Shown here piece by piece: positions 12,542 to 21,499 of a stretch of DNA of 53,013 bases (the stretch's first letter is position 1; each line of letters begins with the position of its first letter). Where the stretch lies: positions 1 to 53,013 of IMG/VR virus record IMGVR_UViG_3300030380_002303. The stretch is one strand, 5' to 3'. The translations under genes and the position numbers were made by a program. The notes below the pieces were generated by a model, which was given only the letters and a program-made list of their open reading frames with translations, did no database searches and was not told the DNA's origin. The DNA comes from a virus.

Positions 12542-14965
12542 TTAGCCTCCTTTTGCTAAATTTTTTTGTTGTAATATTTGTATTTCTGCTTCTAATTTCT
12601 TCATTTTTGCCATCAAATCTTGTTGTAATTTAGCATTATCAATTGCCATATCTTGTTTTGCTTCTGCATCTTTTATAGCCATATCTTGTTGTGCTTTTGC
12701 AGTTTCTATTTGCATATCTGTTTGCGCTCTCATCTGTGCAATTTGTGCTTCTAATTGTGCAAGTTGTTGTGCATATTGTAAAGGGTTACCTTGTTGTTGT
12801 TGTTGTCCCATATTTGTTATGGCTTTAATTTGTTCCATTTGTGGTGATTGTTGTACAACTTCTGATGCTCTTTGAGATATTTCCATATCTAATTGTGGTG
12901 ATATATCATCAAATTTAAATTTAGGGTCACGAATATCTGGTAATTTTGCTAATTCAAGACCAATTGCTGATTGCATTCGTTGTCTATACAATAATGCAAC
13001 ATGTTCTGCAATATGAGCAATTAATATTGGTTGCAAATTTCTAGCACCGGGATTACCACCTAAAGATGGGTCTGATAGAAATTGCATATGTACAGAAATA
13101 TGAGCATCATGGTCTTGTTCTGGAAATGCTCTTATTGGTTTTCCATACATTACACTCATGTTCTCATCAACTGGGTCTATTCTTGATGCCTGTTCTGGTT
13201 CTTTTAATATTTCATCAATGTTAGGTATTCTAATCGCTTCTAACATTCTTTTATGTGCTTCATATTGGTCATAAAGATTTGGTGCAGATTGCATCAATTG
13301 TAATACGGATTGTCCTTGTGCAATTCTTTGTGCTGTAGAAAATACATTAGGGTCTGAAACTGGTAAAATATCTATTTTTGCATCAAAATCTGTAGAATTA
13401 ATAAATTGTGTTACACCAGATAATGCAAATTCAAATTGTGCAGGTAAAAATTTAGAATTGTTTTTTGCAATTAATTTAAATTCTTGTCCTTGTGAATAAT
13501 GTAATCTTTTATGTATTGCAGAAAATGATTTAGCACCTTGTTCTATTAATGCAACTGTTGAACCTACTGGTGCATTTGGATTTACATCGCCAACATTTAA
13601 ATCGGCAGTACTTGCAAATCTTCTTCCTGCTTCTACAATTGCGTTCATAAGATTAAATAATGTACCAGATGGTTCTTTAAATGGTAGTGGCATTATTGCC
13701 TTGTTAACATCATCTACTGTCGCATCTAAATCAGCAAACTCACCGGGATTTACCTGTAAATCACCACCTGTAACACGACCTTTTAATTTAAAACCACCCT
13801 GCATGTTAGAAAAAGCGGCACTATCTAATAATGCTCTCAATGAACCTGTGGCGGCTCTGCCTAATCCACCTATTAAATGATAAAGACCAAAACCATAAAA
13901 GCCTGTGCCGGGCAAAAATCTATATGAAACAAAATAATCTTGTTTTAATTTTTTATCATCATCTTCTTCATAATTACGTCTTATTGATACTATCTTTTGT
14001 GAATCATAATCTATCGTAACAACATAAGGAAATGCCACTATGTCATTGTTTTCTTCTGTATCTGAATAACCATCTACACCATCAAATGTTTCATACACAT
14101 GCATTTCTATTAATGTTACTTGTTCATTGTATTCTGTATCTTCATATGTAGATAAACCTTCTATTTCAGAACCAATATTTTCAACAGGGTCATCTTCTGA
14201 ACCTACAAATTTTATTGGCAAATAAAATCCATTATCCACATATTTATTGTAATCATTTCTTGGTATCCTAATTACATGTGAATATCTAATAGAAGTTTGT
14301 AAATCTTTACTATCTGGCGCAACAATAAAATCTTCTGCTTTTACAAATTGTGAACATTGTCTACCAAGATTAGCATCATAATATACTTTTTTAAATGCAT
14401 GTCCTATTAATGGTAATTGAAATAACATTGTATCTAAATCAGGAAAGTATTCAGGCATTTCCTGTGTTATCTGATAATTCATGTAATCACGAACTCGTCG
14501 TGCTTGGTCTTCTAATTCTTCTGTAGGTTCACCAATAATAGTTGTTTTTACAGGACCACCAGATGGATATAATTCTGCAATTGCTCTAGCATTAAATTGT
14601 GTGGCTGATTCTGCAATCATAGGATGTACAACAGTGGATAATCCTCTTGTTGCTCTTTGTTCTTCTTCTTCTGTTAATCCACCATCTGGCTCTAATGATT
14701 GCAAACCTTCTTTATATCTTTCTTCCCATTCACTTCTTGCTTCTTTATCACTTTCAAATGCATCTAATAGATGTTGCGCTTTTCTATTTAATTCATTTTC
14801 ATCTATTTCTTCTGCAAGATTGCTATCATGTTCTGATGTTATCTCTACAATATCATCTAATGATTTATCGCCAATTGCTACTTGGTCATCGCCAATATTT
14901 TCAACTTCAAGATTATCGGCAGGTGCGCCTTCTTGAAATGGTATTACATTAGGTTCTTTAGCCAT
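12542..14965 (-). CDS. portal protein
   Basis: 807 aa, the length expected for a P22/podovirus-type portal. N-terminal acidic segment, then a mixed alpha/beta body including AIAELYPSGGPVKT (about 137-150) and FYGFGLYHLIGGLGRAATGSLRALLDSA (about 365-392), the latter a hallmark-like segment of large podovirus portals. The C-terminal ~130 residues are a long coiled coil rich in Gln, Met, Ala and Lys (crown/barrel-like). It lies downstream of the terminase genes, as is usual. It forms the dodecameric DNA gate and motor dock at the capsid vertex. Confidence 0.85.
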   Translation of the reverse strand: MAKEPNVIPFQEGAPADNLEVENIGDDQVAIGDKSLDDIVEITSEHDSNLAEEIDENELNRKAQHLLDAFESDKEARSEWEERYKEGLQSLEPDGGLTEEEEQRATRGLSTVVHPMIAESATQFNARAIAELYPSGGPVKTTIIGEPTEELEDQARRVRDYMNYQITQEMPEYFPDLDTMLFQLPLIGHAFKKVYYDANLGRQCSQFVKAEDFIVAPDSKDLQTSIRYSHVIRIPRNDYNKYVDNGFYLPIKFVGSEDDPVENIGSEIEGLSTYEDTEYNEQVTLIEMHVYETFDGVDGYSDTEENNDIVAFPYVVTIDYDSQKIVSIRRNYEEDDDKKLKQDYFVSYRFLPGTGFYGFGLYHLIGGLGRAATGSLRALLDSAAFSNMQGGFKLKGRVTGGDLQVNPGEFADLDATVDDVNKAIMPLPFKEPSGTLFNLMNAIVEAGRRFASTADLNVGDVNPNAPVGSTVALIEQGAKSFSAIHKRLHYSQGQEFKLIAKNNSKFLPAQFEFALSGVTQFINSTDFDAKIDILPVSDPNVFSTAQRIAQGQSVLQLMQSAPNLYDQYEAHKRMLEAIRIPNIDEILKEPEQASRIDPVDENMSVMYGKPIRAFPEQDHDAHISVHMQFLSDPSLGGNPGARNLQPILIAHIAEHVALLYRQRMQSAIGLELAKLPDIRDPKFKFDDISPQLDMEISQRASEVVQQSPQMEQIKAITNMGQQQQQGNPLQYAQQLAQLEAQIAQMRAQTDMQIETAKAQQDMAIKDAEAKQDMAIDNAKLQQDLMAKMKKLEAEIQILQQKNLAKGG

Positions 14966-14974
14966 ATTTTACCT

Positions 14975-15424
14975 TTATTGAAATTTATTCATTTCTGTTA
15001 TAATTCTATTTAATTCTTCATCTACTTCAATAGGATAAGTTGTTTTTACTTTATCAACATCAGTAGGCATTTCTTCCATTCCAACAGGTGATGCCATGTT
15101 TTCATATACATTATAATCATTAAAATAATTTTTCATTATTTGTCCGACCTTTTTTGTTTCTATATCATCACTTCTTAAAAAATCATCAGCAATTTCAACA
15201 ACTTCATCAAATGGCATTTCTGCATTTAATTCATTTATTATCATATTTGCGACATCATCTCGTGATGAAATCTCTAATAATTTATCTATATTTGTTTCAT
15301 TGTTGACAATTTTAATGTCTTTAACTATTGCTTCTGGAGCGAACCCATCATCTGACATTATTCTTTGGTTAGATAAAAGTTCTCCTAATGCACCAATGCC
15401 TTGTTTAAATATTTTACTAACCAT
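14975..15424 (-). CDS. small acidic protein between terminase and portal
   Basis: 149 aa, acidic and helical, without membrane segments or catalytic motifs. Its start overlaps the end of the TerL gene by 8 bases and it precedes the portal gene by nine bases. It has no recognisable family. Position suggests a head-packaging accessory protein. The N-terminus (VSKIFKQGIGALGELL) resembles those of the 978-aa and 151-aa late proteins, a short amphipathic helix with Gly, which might be a shared packaging signal. Confidence 0.5.
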   Translation of the reverse strand: MVSKIFKQGIGALGELLSNQRIMSDDGFAPEAIVKDIKIVNNETNIDKLLEISSRDDVANMIINELNAEMPFDEVVEIADDFLRSDDIETKKVGQIMKNYFNDYNVYENMASPVGMEEMPTDVDKVKTTYPIEVDEELNRIITEMNKFQ

Positions 15425-16853
15425 ATAGTGTTAATCTCTTTCTTTCTACAATTTCATCTTCATCATAATCTGTAGAATGTGTAATAAACCAACCTTTTCT
15501 CAACCTTAACCATGCTTGAGTACATGTGTCAACTATATCATCATTATCTCCAGTTGGAAAGGCTGAACATATATCAATTAAATTTTTAGCCCATTTTCTT
15601 CCTGCAGGATAAAATATACGACCATCTTCTAACAAGGCTGAACATGCGTGTGCTCTTGCTTGTTTATCTCTATCTGGCATATATTCTAATACTGGTACTC
15701 CTGCCATTCTTAAATCTTGTAATAAACTTTGACCACTTGCCTTTTTCTCTATTAATACAACATCTGGTTCGTAATCTTCATATGCTTCTTGAGCAATCCT
15801 TCTTAAATCTGGATAATTAACTCTATCATACCACATTTCAATTACAATCGCATTATAATATCCATTTCTTTTAAAAACTCCCCATGTTGTTCTTGCAGAA
15901 TAACTAGATGCTTCTTTTGTAGAATATGCTGTATCATATGATTGTATTAGATATTCTATGTTTGGTAAATCTTCTTCCCATGGTTCCCACCATTCTGCTT
16001 TTAATATACCACCACCTTTTGGCATTGGTCTTTGTTGCAATTGACCAGATGCACCATAAGAACCTAAACTTGTTTCTAAATTCTTTAATGTTTTTTCATC
16101 TATTCTTGATGACCATAATAATTCACCTTCTTTTTTTCTAGGGTCAATAAAGCCAAGACTTGATTTTACTGGTGTAGGGTGTGTTTCTTCATATCTTGCA
16201 GGTAAACATAAATGGTCCCAATCTTTGTATTCATTGGATAATATATGACCTGTTAAATCATTTTCATGTACACGTTGCATTATAATTATAAATGCACCAT
16301 TTTTAGGGTCATTTAATCTTGTTTGCATAGCTTGGTCCCACCAATCTAATACACCTTGTCTTACAACACCAGATTCTGCTTCTCTTACATTGTGTGGGTC
16401 ATCTATTAATATTATATCACCACCTTCACCTGTTAATGCACCATCAACTGATGTAGCTATTCTTTGTCCTGTTTTATCATTTTCAAATCTTTGTTTTTGA
16501 TTTTGGTCGGTTGTAAGACTAAATATTTCACCAAAATATTCTTTATACCATTGGCTTTCTATTAATCTTCTACATTTAACACTATCTCTTATTGATAAAG
16601 ATAAGGCATAACTTGCAAATAAAAACTTTTTTGTAGGGTCTATTGTCCATGTCCAAGCAGGTAATGCTACCGAAACAGATATAGATTTCATATGCCTAGG
16701 TGGTATATTTATAATTAATCTTTTTATATCTCCATTAACAACAGCTTGTAAATGGTCAGATATTGCATCTATGTGCCAATTATCATTATAAATTCTGTTA
16801 GGCTCAATTGTTTGCCATGCTTCTTTGATGAACAATTTGAGGGAGCGCCTCAT
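15417..16853 (-). CDS. terL: terminase large subunit
   Basis: 478 aa from the start chosen here. ATPase part: a deviant Walker A (PPRHMKS, residues 51-57) after a beta strand LIINI, and Walker B IILIDDPHN. Nuclease part: IQSYDTAYS (first Asp), VLIEKKASGQSLLQDL, and DNDDIVDTCTQAW with the last acidic residues of the RNase H-like fold. This is the two-domain motor that cuts and pumps DNA into the head. Upstream in-frame ATGs to 16922 exist, but ATG 16853 follows gccgagaaa and gives the usual family start (FIKEAWQTIEPNRIYNDNWHIDAI). It overlaps TerS by 50 bases. Confidence 0.9.
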   Translation of the reverse strand: MRRSLKLFIKEAWQTIEPNRIYNDNWHIDAISDHLQAVVNGDIKRLIINIPPRHMKSISVSVALPAWTWTIDPTKKFLFASYALSLSIRDSVKCRRLIESQWYKEYFGEIFSLTTDQNQKQRFENDKTGQRIATSVDGALTGEGGDIILIDDPHNVREAESGVVRQGVLDWWDQAMQTRLNDPKNGAFIIIMQRVHENDLTGHILSNEYKDWDHLCLPARYEETHPTPVKSSLGFIDPRKKEGELLWSSRIDEKTLKNLETSLGSYGASGQLQQRPMPKGGGILKAEWWEPWEEDLPNIEYLIQSYDTAYSTKEASSYSARTTWGVFKRNGYYNAIVIEMWYDRVNYPDLRRIAQEAYEDYEPDVVLIEKKASGQSLLQDLRMAGVPVLEYMPDRDKQARAHACSALLEDGRIFYPAGRKWAKNLIDICSAFPTGDNDDIVDTCTQAWLRLRKGWFITHSTDYDEDEIVERKRLTLYG

Positions 16854-17298
16854 TTTCTCGGCTCTCACTTGGTTCAACGATAGCATGTTTAAGCACTCGT
16901 TCAATGGTGTTGAGGTCATCATCTGTTAATTTACTAATGTCTAGCACCTTTCTTTCTTCAATATTTATGTCCTGTGTAATCTCATGTCTATCTCGTTGAC
17001 CAAGAATTTGTTTGCCAAGCCATATTGCCATTGGTGTTGAATTTGTTTCTTCCATTATCTGTATTTGTTTTCTTCTTAATGACAACATACCTGTTGCACG
17101 ACCTTTTAGTATTGATTCTCTTACTTCATTATCATTTGTAAATTTATCTTCTAATGTTCTTAATGGTATATTGAAATAAAAAGCTATTTCTGGCATTGTA
17201 CAATTTAATCGTGACAATTTTTCTAATTCATTTAAATTTAGCTCTGTTTTTGGTCTTCCTACTTTTTTCTGAATTTTTTTAGCCTTTGTTTTTTTCAT
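16804..17298 (-). CDS. terS: putative terminase small subunit
   Basis: 164 aa. A basic N-terminus is followed by a helix-turn-helix-like segment: LEKLSRLNCTMPEIAFYFNIPLRTLEDKFTND (about residues 26-57). A helical oligomerisation region (ATGMLSLRRKQIQIMEETNSTPMAIWLGKQILGQRDR) and an acidic C-terminus complete the protein. This is the architecture of small terminases, which recognise phage DNA for packaging. It is the first gene after the leftward late promoter and directly precedes TerL. Assignment is by architecture and position rather than close similarity. Confidence 0.75.
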   Translation of the reverse strand: MKKTKAKKIQKKVGRPKTELNLNELEKLSRLNCTMPEIAFYFNIPLRTLEDKFTNDNEVRESILKGRATGMLSLRRKQIQIMEETNSTPMAIWLGKQILGQRDRHEITQDINIEERKVLDISKLTDDDLNTIERVLKHAIVEPSESRENEALPQIVHQRSMANN

Positions 17299-17438
17299 CT
17301 TCTTTTCATTCTTTCATTTATGTATTTTTGATAAAAATAGTTACTTATTTTGCTAAATATTCCATGTAATTTTAAATAAAATTTTTCCACCTTTTTTTAT
17401 ATACCACGAAAATTATTTATTTATCAACACAAAAAATG
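17299..17438 (-). promoter_or_regulatory. leftward late promoter region
   Basis: This 140-bp gene-free gap between the glycosyltransferase and TerS genes carries, on the minus strand, TTGATA (17427-17422) and TATATA (17403-17398) separated by 18 bases. The bases before the -35 read acattttttgtgt, a degenerate half of the ACACA-N3-TGTGT operator of the early promoters. It is the best candidate to drive the long late transcript; about 100 bases of leader would follow. Confidence 0.6.
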
Positions 17439-18794
17439 TCATTGTTTTTGCCAGAAAGCCTTATTTTTATAGAATCTTTGTATATATCCTAATTCATATA
17501 AAGCTAAATTAGCCTTAAACATTGGCATTGATTGAGTTTTACTTAATCCACAATCTCTTATCATTTTTTCTACATCAGATAATTCTAATTGTTTTCTATT
17601 GTTGATTACTTTAAGAAAACCCTGTTTGTTATGTTCTTTCATGCCTGTGAATACATTTTTTCTAATTAAAGATGAAAACAATTCATGTAATTTATCTACA
17701 TAATCATCAACATTAAATGTTTTTGCTCTTTCTTGATTTTTATAACCATAATTTTTATTTACATCTTTGTTCTTAATTAAATGTATTAATTTTTCTTTCT
17801 GTTCATTTTCAGAATTAAATAATTGCCAATTATCTTTACCTAATAATTCTGGCATTGTTGTTCTATTAGGAACTATTGTAGATAATCCATAAAACATGCT
17901 CTCTAATATAGATATACAAAATGTTTCATGTTGTGAATTAAATGTATTTGAATGACATTTAGGTATTTCATTTAGATATAATTCTTTTGTAGGTAAATCT
18001 TTAACCATTACATATGGCTTTTCATTAATAATATTAATTCTATCGCCACCTGCTTTAGTTACCAATACATTGAATTTATATCCTTCATCATATAATTGGT
18101 CAAATACCTCAAATGTCGTTCTCCAATTTTTATAATCTTGAAATCTATGATTAAATAAGAATGTAAATTTATCGTATTTTTCTACGTTTTTATATTTATA
18201 ATTTTTATCAAAGAAACCAAATTTTAATATTTTTCTCTTTTCACTGATTTTATTCTCAAGATTAGGTAAATATTCTCTTATATTATCTAATGTCATGTTC
18301 CAACAATGGTCAGAATTAAATAAATTGACATCAGCACAATAATCTCCACACAATTGCATAAATACAAAATGTAAATTAGGTTCTAATGGATATGGTAAAC
18401 TCTCATGTAAGATATAATGATGTTGATTAACAACAGTTGGCACCATATGAAAATTTGCCATAAAATATTTTAACTGTGGTGCTAATTCTGGTATCTGATT
18501 CCATATTAAATAAGGTCCATATGTATCATATATTTTTTTAATAAAGAATGTATCAAAATGGATATTATTTTGTTTTTTACCCTGTGGTATTGCCTGTGGT
18601 ATTCTTAATATGTTTGGTAATCTAAAAAAGCCATCATCATAATATCTAAAACCTTTTGATGCAGGAAATGGCATTAAGAATGAATATTGAGGATATTTTT
18701 CTTCAAATTTAGTTATTACAGAAGAAAGAAACACATAATTACTATCAGAATTGATTGTTTGAACAGACCACATTGGGTTTACAAATATAATCAT
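17439..18794 (-). CDS. GT4-like (GT-B fold) glycosyltransferase
   Basis: 451 aa. The C-terminal nucleotide-sugar-binding half shows the group-1/GT4 signature: SQHETFCISILESMFYGLSTIVPNRTTMPELLG (about residues 287-319), with the E-x7-E-type pair. An N-terminal Rossmann-like half and a ~75-residue helical C-terminal extension (from about 375) complete it. No membrane segment. It ends the replication operon, right after a ParB-like gene, unlike LPS- or fibre-glycosylating genes that sit with tail genes. Substrates could be phage DNA bases or host glycans; the sequence does not decide. Confidence 0.75.
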   Translation of the reverse strand: MIIFVNPMWSVQTINSDSNYVFLSSVITKFEEKYPQYSFLMPFPASKGFRYYDDGFFRLPNILRIPQAIPQGKKQNNIHFDTFFIKKIYDTYGPYLIWNQIPELAPQLKYFMANFHMVPTVVNQHHYILHESLPYPLEPNLHFVFMQLCGDYCADVNLFNSDHCWNMTLDNIREYLPNLENKISEKRKILKFGFFDKNYKYKNVEKYDKFTFLFNHRFQDYKNWRTTFEVFDQLYDEGYKFNVLVTKAGGDRINIINEKPYVMVKDLPTKELYLNEIPKCHSNTFNSQHETFCISILESMFYGLSTIVPNRTTMPELLGKDNWQLFNSENEQKEKLIHLIKNKDVNKNYGYKNQERAKTFNVDDYVDKLHELFSSLIRKNVFTGMKEHNKQGFLKVINNRKQLELSDVEKMIRDCGLSKTQSMPMFKANLALYELGYIQRFYKNKAFWQKQ

Positions 18795-18795
18795 A

Positions 18796-19386
18796 TCACA
18801 TGCCTTGATTTGTATTTAATAATTTTTCTAATGCTTGTTCATTTGAATTTACATCAGAATGATTATCTACATATTTATTTAATAATCCCACTACATGTTG
18901 ATATTTATCTAAATCTTCATATGAAAACACTATTGATTTTGTATATTTATCTTGTTCAACAACTAAATCATTAAATTGCAAATCATCATTTTCTGTATCA
19001 AAATCTAATAAATTTTCTAATTCTGTTTTCTCAAAACCTGTTAATTGTAAATCAAATTTAAGATTTAATAATTCTTTCAATTCATCACCTAATAAAAAAT
19101 AATCCCATTCTGAATCTTCATTTAATCTATTATCAGCTATTCTTAAGGCTTTTGTTTGTTCATCAGTTAATTTTTGTTTTAAAACTGGAACTTTTTTTAA
19201 TCCTAATTCTTTTGATGCCATTAATCTTGTATGACCAATTATTACAACATCATCTTCATCAACAACTATTGGTTGTGTAAAACCATATTCTTTTATTGAT
19301 TGAGCAATTTTACCTACTTTTTGGTTTTTTCTTGGGTTTTTTTCAAATGGTATTAAATCATTTATTGGTCGCATTTCTACTTGCAT
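18796..19386 (-). CDS. ParB/sulfiredoxin-like domain protein
   Basis: 196 aa. The N-terminal ~100 residues match the ParB N-terminal nuclease/CTPase-like fold: PINDLIPFEKNPRKN, IAQSIKEYGFTQPIVVDEDDVVIIGHTRLMASKELGLKKVPV. GHTRLMAS is the usual GxxR box. The C-terminal part is acidic, with no HTH visible. In phages such proteins often pair with DNA methyltransferases or base-modifying enzymes; here the partner is a glycosyltransferase one base downstream. Catalytic role (nuclease, NTPase or kinase) is unknown. Confidence 0.8.
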   Translation of the reverse strand: MQVEMRPINDLIPFEKNPRKNQKVGKIAQSIKEYGFTQPIVVDEDDVVIIGHTRLMASKELGLKKVPVLKQKLTDEQTKALRIADNRLNEDSEWDYFLLGDELKELLNLKFDLQLTGFEKTELENLLDFDTENDDLQFNDLVVEQDKYTKSIVFSYEDLDKYQHVVGLLNKYVDNHSDVNSNEQALEKLLNTNQGM

Positions 19387-19394
19387 TATTCCTC

Positions 19395-19622
19395 CTAAAA
19401 TAAATTTATCTGATTATCTTCATCTACTATAACACCTTTTTCCTCTATCTGTTTGTTTTTCATAAATTTTTCATATGTTATAGTTTCTGATTGCATTTTG
19501 TCATATAATTTTTTATCTACAGATTTAACCCAATCCATTAATTCTTCAAATGCCTTATCTACTTGTTCTTGCTGTTTTTTTGTAAGACCATTATCAAATA
19601 TATCGTGCATTGTTTTACTCAT
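19395..19622 (-). CDS. small helical protein ending in a sliding-clamp-binding-like motif
   Basis: 75 aa from the start chosen here, helical and charged (KKQQEQVDKAFEELMDWVKSV). The last residues DNQINLF match the bacterial beta-clamp-binding consensus QL(S/D)LF at Q, L and F. ATG 19622 overlaps the stop of the upstream ORF (ATGAGTAA), which argues for this start; an in-frame ATG at 19694 would add 24 residues and clash with that ORF. As the phage has no DNA polymerase, a clamp-binding adapter in the replication operon makes sense. Function is inferred from the tail only. Confidence 0.55.
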   Translation of the reverse strand: MSKTMHDIFDNGLTKKQQEQVDKAFEELMDWVKSVDKKLYDKMQSETITYEKFMKNKQIEEKGVIVDEDNQINLF

Positions 19623-19767
19623 ATTTTGATAACCTTTTACAATTACATTTTGATTTGAAACCATATCCCCAAAATGGAAACCAAATGTATTCATTACAAT
19701 TATAACATTGTAGTGATGTATTATATGGTGGTTTAATTTTAACAGTATATTTTATTGTTTTATTCAT
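19615..19767 (-). CDS. 50-aa zinc-ribbon-like protein
   Basis: 50 aa, MNKTIKYTVKIKPPYNTS then LQCYNCNEYIWFPFWGY and KSKCNCKRLS. The Cys pattern C-x2-C-x17-C-x-C could bind one zinc. Its ATG overlaps the stop of the primase-helicase gene (ATGAATAA) and its stop overlaps the start of the next gene, so it fills the apparent gap in the operon exactly. No strong ribosome site, consistent with coupled translation. Role unknown. Confidence 0.5.
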   Translation of the reverse strand: MNKTIKYTVKIKPPYNTSLQCYNCNEYIWFPFWGYGFKSKCNCKRLSKYE

Positions 19768-21487
19768 AACATCTTGTTCTATAATTAAAATTAAATTCTC
19801 TTTGACCTATTTCTCCATAAATACCTTGTTCTCTAATTTTTCTTGTAATAATTTTGGTTATATTTTCTTCAAAATCTCTATGAATAACTAATCCTACATC
19901 ACACATATTAGCCCAATGTGCAGAGCCACTTACTTGATACAAATCTGGTGGTGGTAAAACTCCTGCATCATTTCTTTGTAATTTATGTGGGTGAGCAACC
20001 ATCCAAACTACAACTTGATGATTTCTAGCAAATCGCTGACATTTTGCAATTATGTCCCTAATGTGTTCATCTTCTCTTTTATTATTTTCTCTATCTGCAC
20101 TAATTTGATTAAAAGGGTCAATGACAAGACCTTTGATACCATATCTTTGTTTTGCTGATTTTGCCTTTTGCAAAATATAATCTATTGTTGGTATTACATC
20201 AGATGTTTCTAAAAATTTGAAATGATTATTTAGAAAATCCATACCATCAATTAATTCTTTCTGTGAAATTCTATCATAGGGTCCAATATCAAATGGTTTT
20301 CTACATCTTTTTTCTAACAATCTTCTAATGTGATTTGGTGTTGAATGTTCTGGTGAAAACACAAATAATTTCCAATTTTGTTGTTCTGCTAAATTCATTA
20401 GTATTTGGTCAAGAAAATTAGATTTACCATGATTTGGTATACCTGTTATAAGATTAAATGTAGATGGCATAATTTTGTATATTTCATCTAATTTATCAAA
20501 ACCTGTTGATATGGCTTTCTGTACATTGCCATCATACATATTTTGAATTGTATCTTTATATTCAAATGCAGTATGTAAATCTTCAATTGGAAATTCTTTT
20601 GCATTATAAATACATTCTTTTAATTTATCTTTACCAAATCTTACAAGGCACTCATTTGCATCTTTAACTTGTTTCTCATCTTCTAATGCACTATCTTTGT
20701 ACAGAGGAAAATGGACAACTTTACATATATCCCTGCCAAATCTATGCAACAATTCAAGTTTAAGGGAATTTCCTGCTTCATCATTATCTGTAGCAATGAT
20801 TACTTCTTCAGCATCAAATATCCATTCGCTCTGTTCAAAAGCAGAAAACCTTTTATCTTGCATATCAAATTTTGGTTCTTTCGGTGCACCATCTGGTAAA
20901 CTTACTGTATTTGTAAATCCTGCTTCAATCATTGACAAAACATCAATTTCACCTTCTACAAATATAATTTGTTTCTTTATTGGTGTATCTTCATTTTTAA
21001 GCCAATGTTCATACAAACCATCAATGTTATATAATGTTTTTAATGCATCTTTAGATTGATGAAATCTTTTATCTTTTGTTCTAAATTTTATATTTATAAT
21101 TTCTTTGTTGTAAAAATATGGAAAACATAATTTGTCATTTTGTGTATATAATCCCATAAAATGAGTGGTTGAATGTGTTATTCCTCTTTTTTCTAACCAA
21201 TTTTGTGCTTCATCAGATAATTTTTTATTTTCTGGAACAAATGGAATTACATTCTTTTTTGTTTCATGTGAAACATTTTTTTTCTTAAAATTAGGTGAAT
21301 CATATACAGAACCTTTCCAATCGCAATGATGACAATGCCATATTGCAATATCATGTTCTACATTTATTGATAAACATGCATCATATTTATTTTTTCTAGT
21401 ATGTGAACATTTAGGACAAATTGTTTTTTGTTGTCCATAACTTTGTATCTTAATATTTTCTTGTAATAATTTTTCGTGAATATTCAT
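19760..21487 (-). CDS. DNA primase-helicase (T7 gp4-like)
   Basis: 575 aa. Zinc-binding domain: C24-P-K-C27 and C52-H-H-C55. TOPRIM primase core: VEGEIDVLSM (E178, E180) and ATDNDEAGN (D234, D236). C-terminal DnaB/RecA-like helicase: Walker A GIPNHGKS (349-356), Walker B GLVIDPFN (about 453-460), and a VWMVAHPHK segment. It primes and unwinds phage DNA, as T7 gp4 does. The ATG follows the phage box gggagaaaaca. It is the only replication enzyme recognised besides the initiator-like protein; no polymerase accompanies it. Confidence 0.92.
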   Translation of the reverse strand: MNIHEKLLQENIKIQSYGQQKTICPKCSHTRKNKYDACLSINVEHDIAIWHCHHCDWKGSVYDSPNFKKKNVSHETKKNVIPFVPENKKLSDEAQNWLEKRGITHSTTHFMGLYTQNDKLCFPYFYNKEIINIKFRTKDKRFHQSKDALKTLYNIDGLYEHWLKNEDTPIKKQIIFVEGEIDVLSMIEAGFTNTVSLPDGAPKEPKFDMQDKRFSAFEQSEWIFDAEEVIIATDNDEAGNSLKLELLHRFGRDICKVVHFPLYKDSALEDEKQVKDANECLVRFGKDKLKECIYNAKEFPIEDLHTAFEYKDTIQNMYDGNVQKAISTGFDKLDEIYKIMPSTFNLITGIPNHGKSNFLDQILMNLAEQQNWKLFVFSPEHSTPNHIRRLLEKRCRKPFDIGPYDRISQKELIDGMDFLNNHFKFLETSDVIPTIDYILQKAKSAKQRYGIKGLVIDPFNQISADRENNKREDEHIRDIIAKCQRFARNHQVVVWMVAHPHKLQRNDAGVLPPPDLYQVSGSAHWANMCDVGLVIHRDFEENITKIITRKIREQGIYGEIGQREFNFNYRTRCYE

Positions 21488-21499
21488 TGTTTTCTCCCA

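Noticed and set aside
11837-12559. 240-codon open frame on the plus strand
   Set aside because: It spans two coupled leftward genes, lacks start signals, and its composition is that of an antisense frame in AT-rich DNA.
15417-16922. Longer 501-aa TerL starting at 16922
   Set aside because: This would overlap TerS by 119 bases and add residues not expected at the family's N-terminus; ATG 16853 fits better.
19395-19694. Longer 99-aa version of the clamp-tail protein
   Set aside because: The start at 19694 lies inside the 50-aa zinc-ribbon ORF with no ribosome site; the start at 19622 is coupled to its stop.
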